Origin: Klebsiella michiganensis
GTDB lineage: Bacteria > Pseudomonadota > Gammaproteobacteria > Enterobacterales > Enterobacteriaceae
Reading direction: 5' to 3'
Length of the DNA stretch: 64,000 bases
NCBI RefSeq assembly: GCF_002925905.1
Contig: NZ_PRDB01000002.1
Location: 620,001-684,000, forward strand
Shown: in pieces, positions 63,955-64,000 of the stretch
Numbering within the stretch: the stretch's first letter is position 1
Layout of the letters: the number at the start of each line of letters is the position of its first letter
Program-made: the position numbers and the translations under genes
Notes under the pieces: generated by a model
What the model was told of the DNA's origin: nothing
Seen by the model: the letters and a program-made list of their open reading frames with translations, nothing else
Database searches by the model: none

Positions 63955-64000
63955 TATACTCGTCATACTTCAAGTTTCAGGTGTGTTGGCTTTGTTACTC
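63955..64000. repeat. Dispersed intergenic repeat, copy 2 (ERIC-like), cut by the window end
   Basis: The stretch starting TATACTCGTCATACTTCAAG and ending GTTGGCTTTGTTACTC is nearly the same as 37165-37211, with four or five differences. It continues past the window end, so its full length is unknown. It lies upstream of wzi, where an ERIC-type element would be intergenic. Confidence 0.65.

Noticed and set aside
63692..64000. JUMPStart/ops element upstream of wzi
   Set aside because: The bases CACGCTACCGCC or close variants do not occur in this stretch on the plus strand.

Overview
The window is chromosomal DNA of a nitrogen-fixing Klebsiella, most likely a member of the K. pneumoniae complex (K. 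variicola and K. quasipneumoniae are good candidates). The evidence is a Klebsiella-type nif cluster lying next to plaP-yeeY-yeeZ and the his operon, followed by a D-galactan I O-antigen locus and a Wzx/Wzy group 1 capsule locus. The exact species and K type cannot be settled from the sequence alone.

Bases 1-12832 hold the distal nif cluster: end of nifE, nifN, nifX, nifUSVWZM, nifF on the opposite strand, nifLA and nifBQ. They make and mature the FeMo-cofactor, build Fe-S clusters, supply homocitrate and electrons, and regulate the system. Sigma54 -24/-12 promoters lie before nifU, nifF, nifL and nifB, with NifA upstream activator sites (TGT-N10-ACA) before nifU and nifB. A bidirectional terminator separates nifQ from plaP (putrescine importer). 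The LysR regulator gene yeeY and the NAD-binding protein gene yeeZ follow on the minus strand. The his operon (16413-23719) is complete, with promoter, leader peptide hisL, attenuator and hisGDCBHAFI.

From 23803 to 31888 (minus strand) lies the O locus: a GT2 enzyme with a coiled-coil tail, wbbO, wbbN, glf, wbbM, wzt and wzm. This is the D-galactan I set without gml modification genes. An ops/JUMPStart element about 370 bases upstream of wzm marks RfaH control. Divergently, uge makes UDP-galacturonate and is followed by a predicted exported alpha/beta hydrolase. The segment 35751-40640 is an insertion-sequence pile-up: an IS407-type element, an IS903-like remnant split by a 1.6-kb IS3-like element (5-bp target repeats CCGTC), a tiny membrane-protein ORF, and a 1331-bp IS2-like element with intact 5-bp target repeats (CATCG).

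From 40962 to 63691 (minus strand) lies the capsule locus, read from its 3' end: ugd, rmlC, rmlD, rmlA, rmlB, gnd, wzx, five glycosyltransferases with an exported GH43-like glycosidase among them, wzy, wbaP, wzc, wzb, wza and wzi. The variable centre (about 47.6-57 kb) is strongly AT-rich, as expected of a transferred serotype cassette. The genes predict a capsule started on galactose-1-phosphate by WbaP, containing L-rhamnose and probably a uronic acid, polymerised by Wzy and exported by Wza/Wzb/Wzc/Wzi. A terminator-like hairpin lies between wzc and wbaP. The most unusual signal is a run of ten G residues inside the GH43-like gene, which could make it phase-variable.
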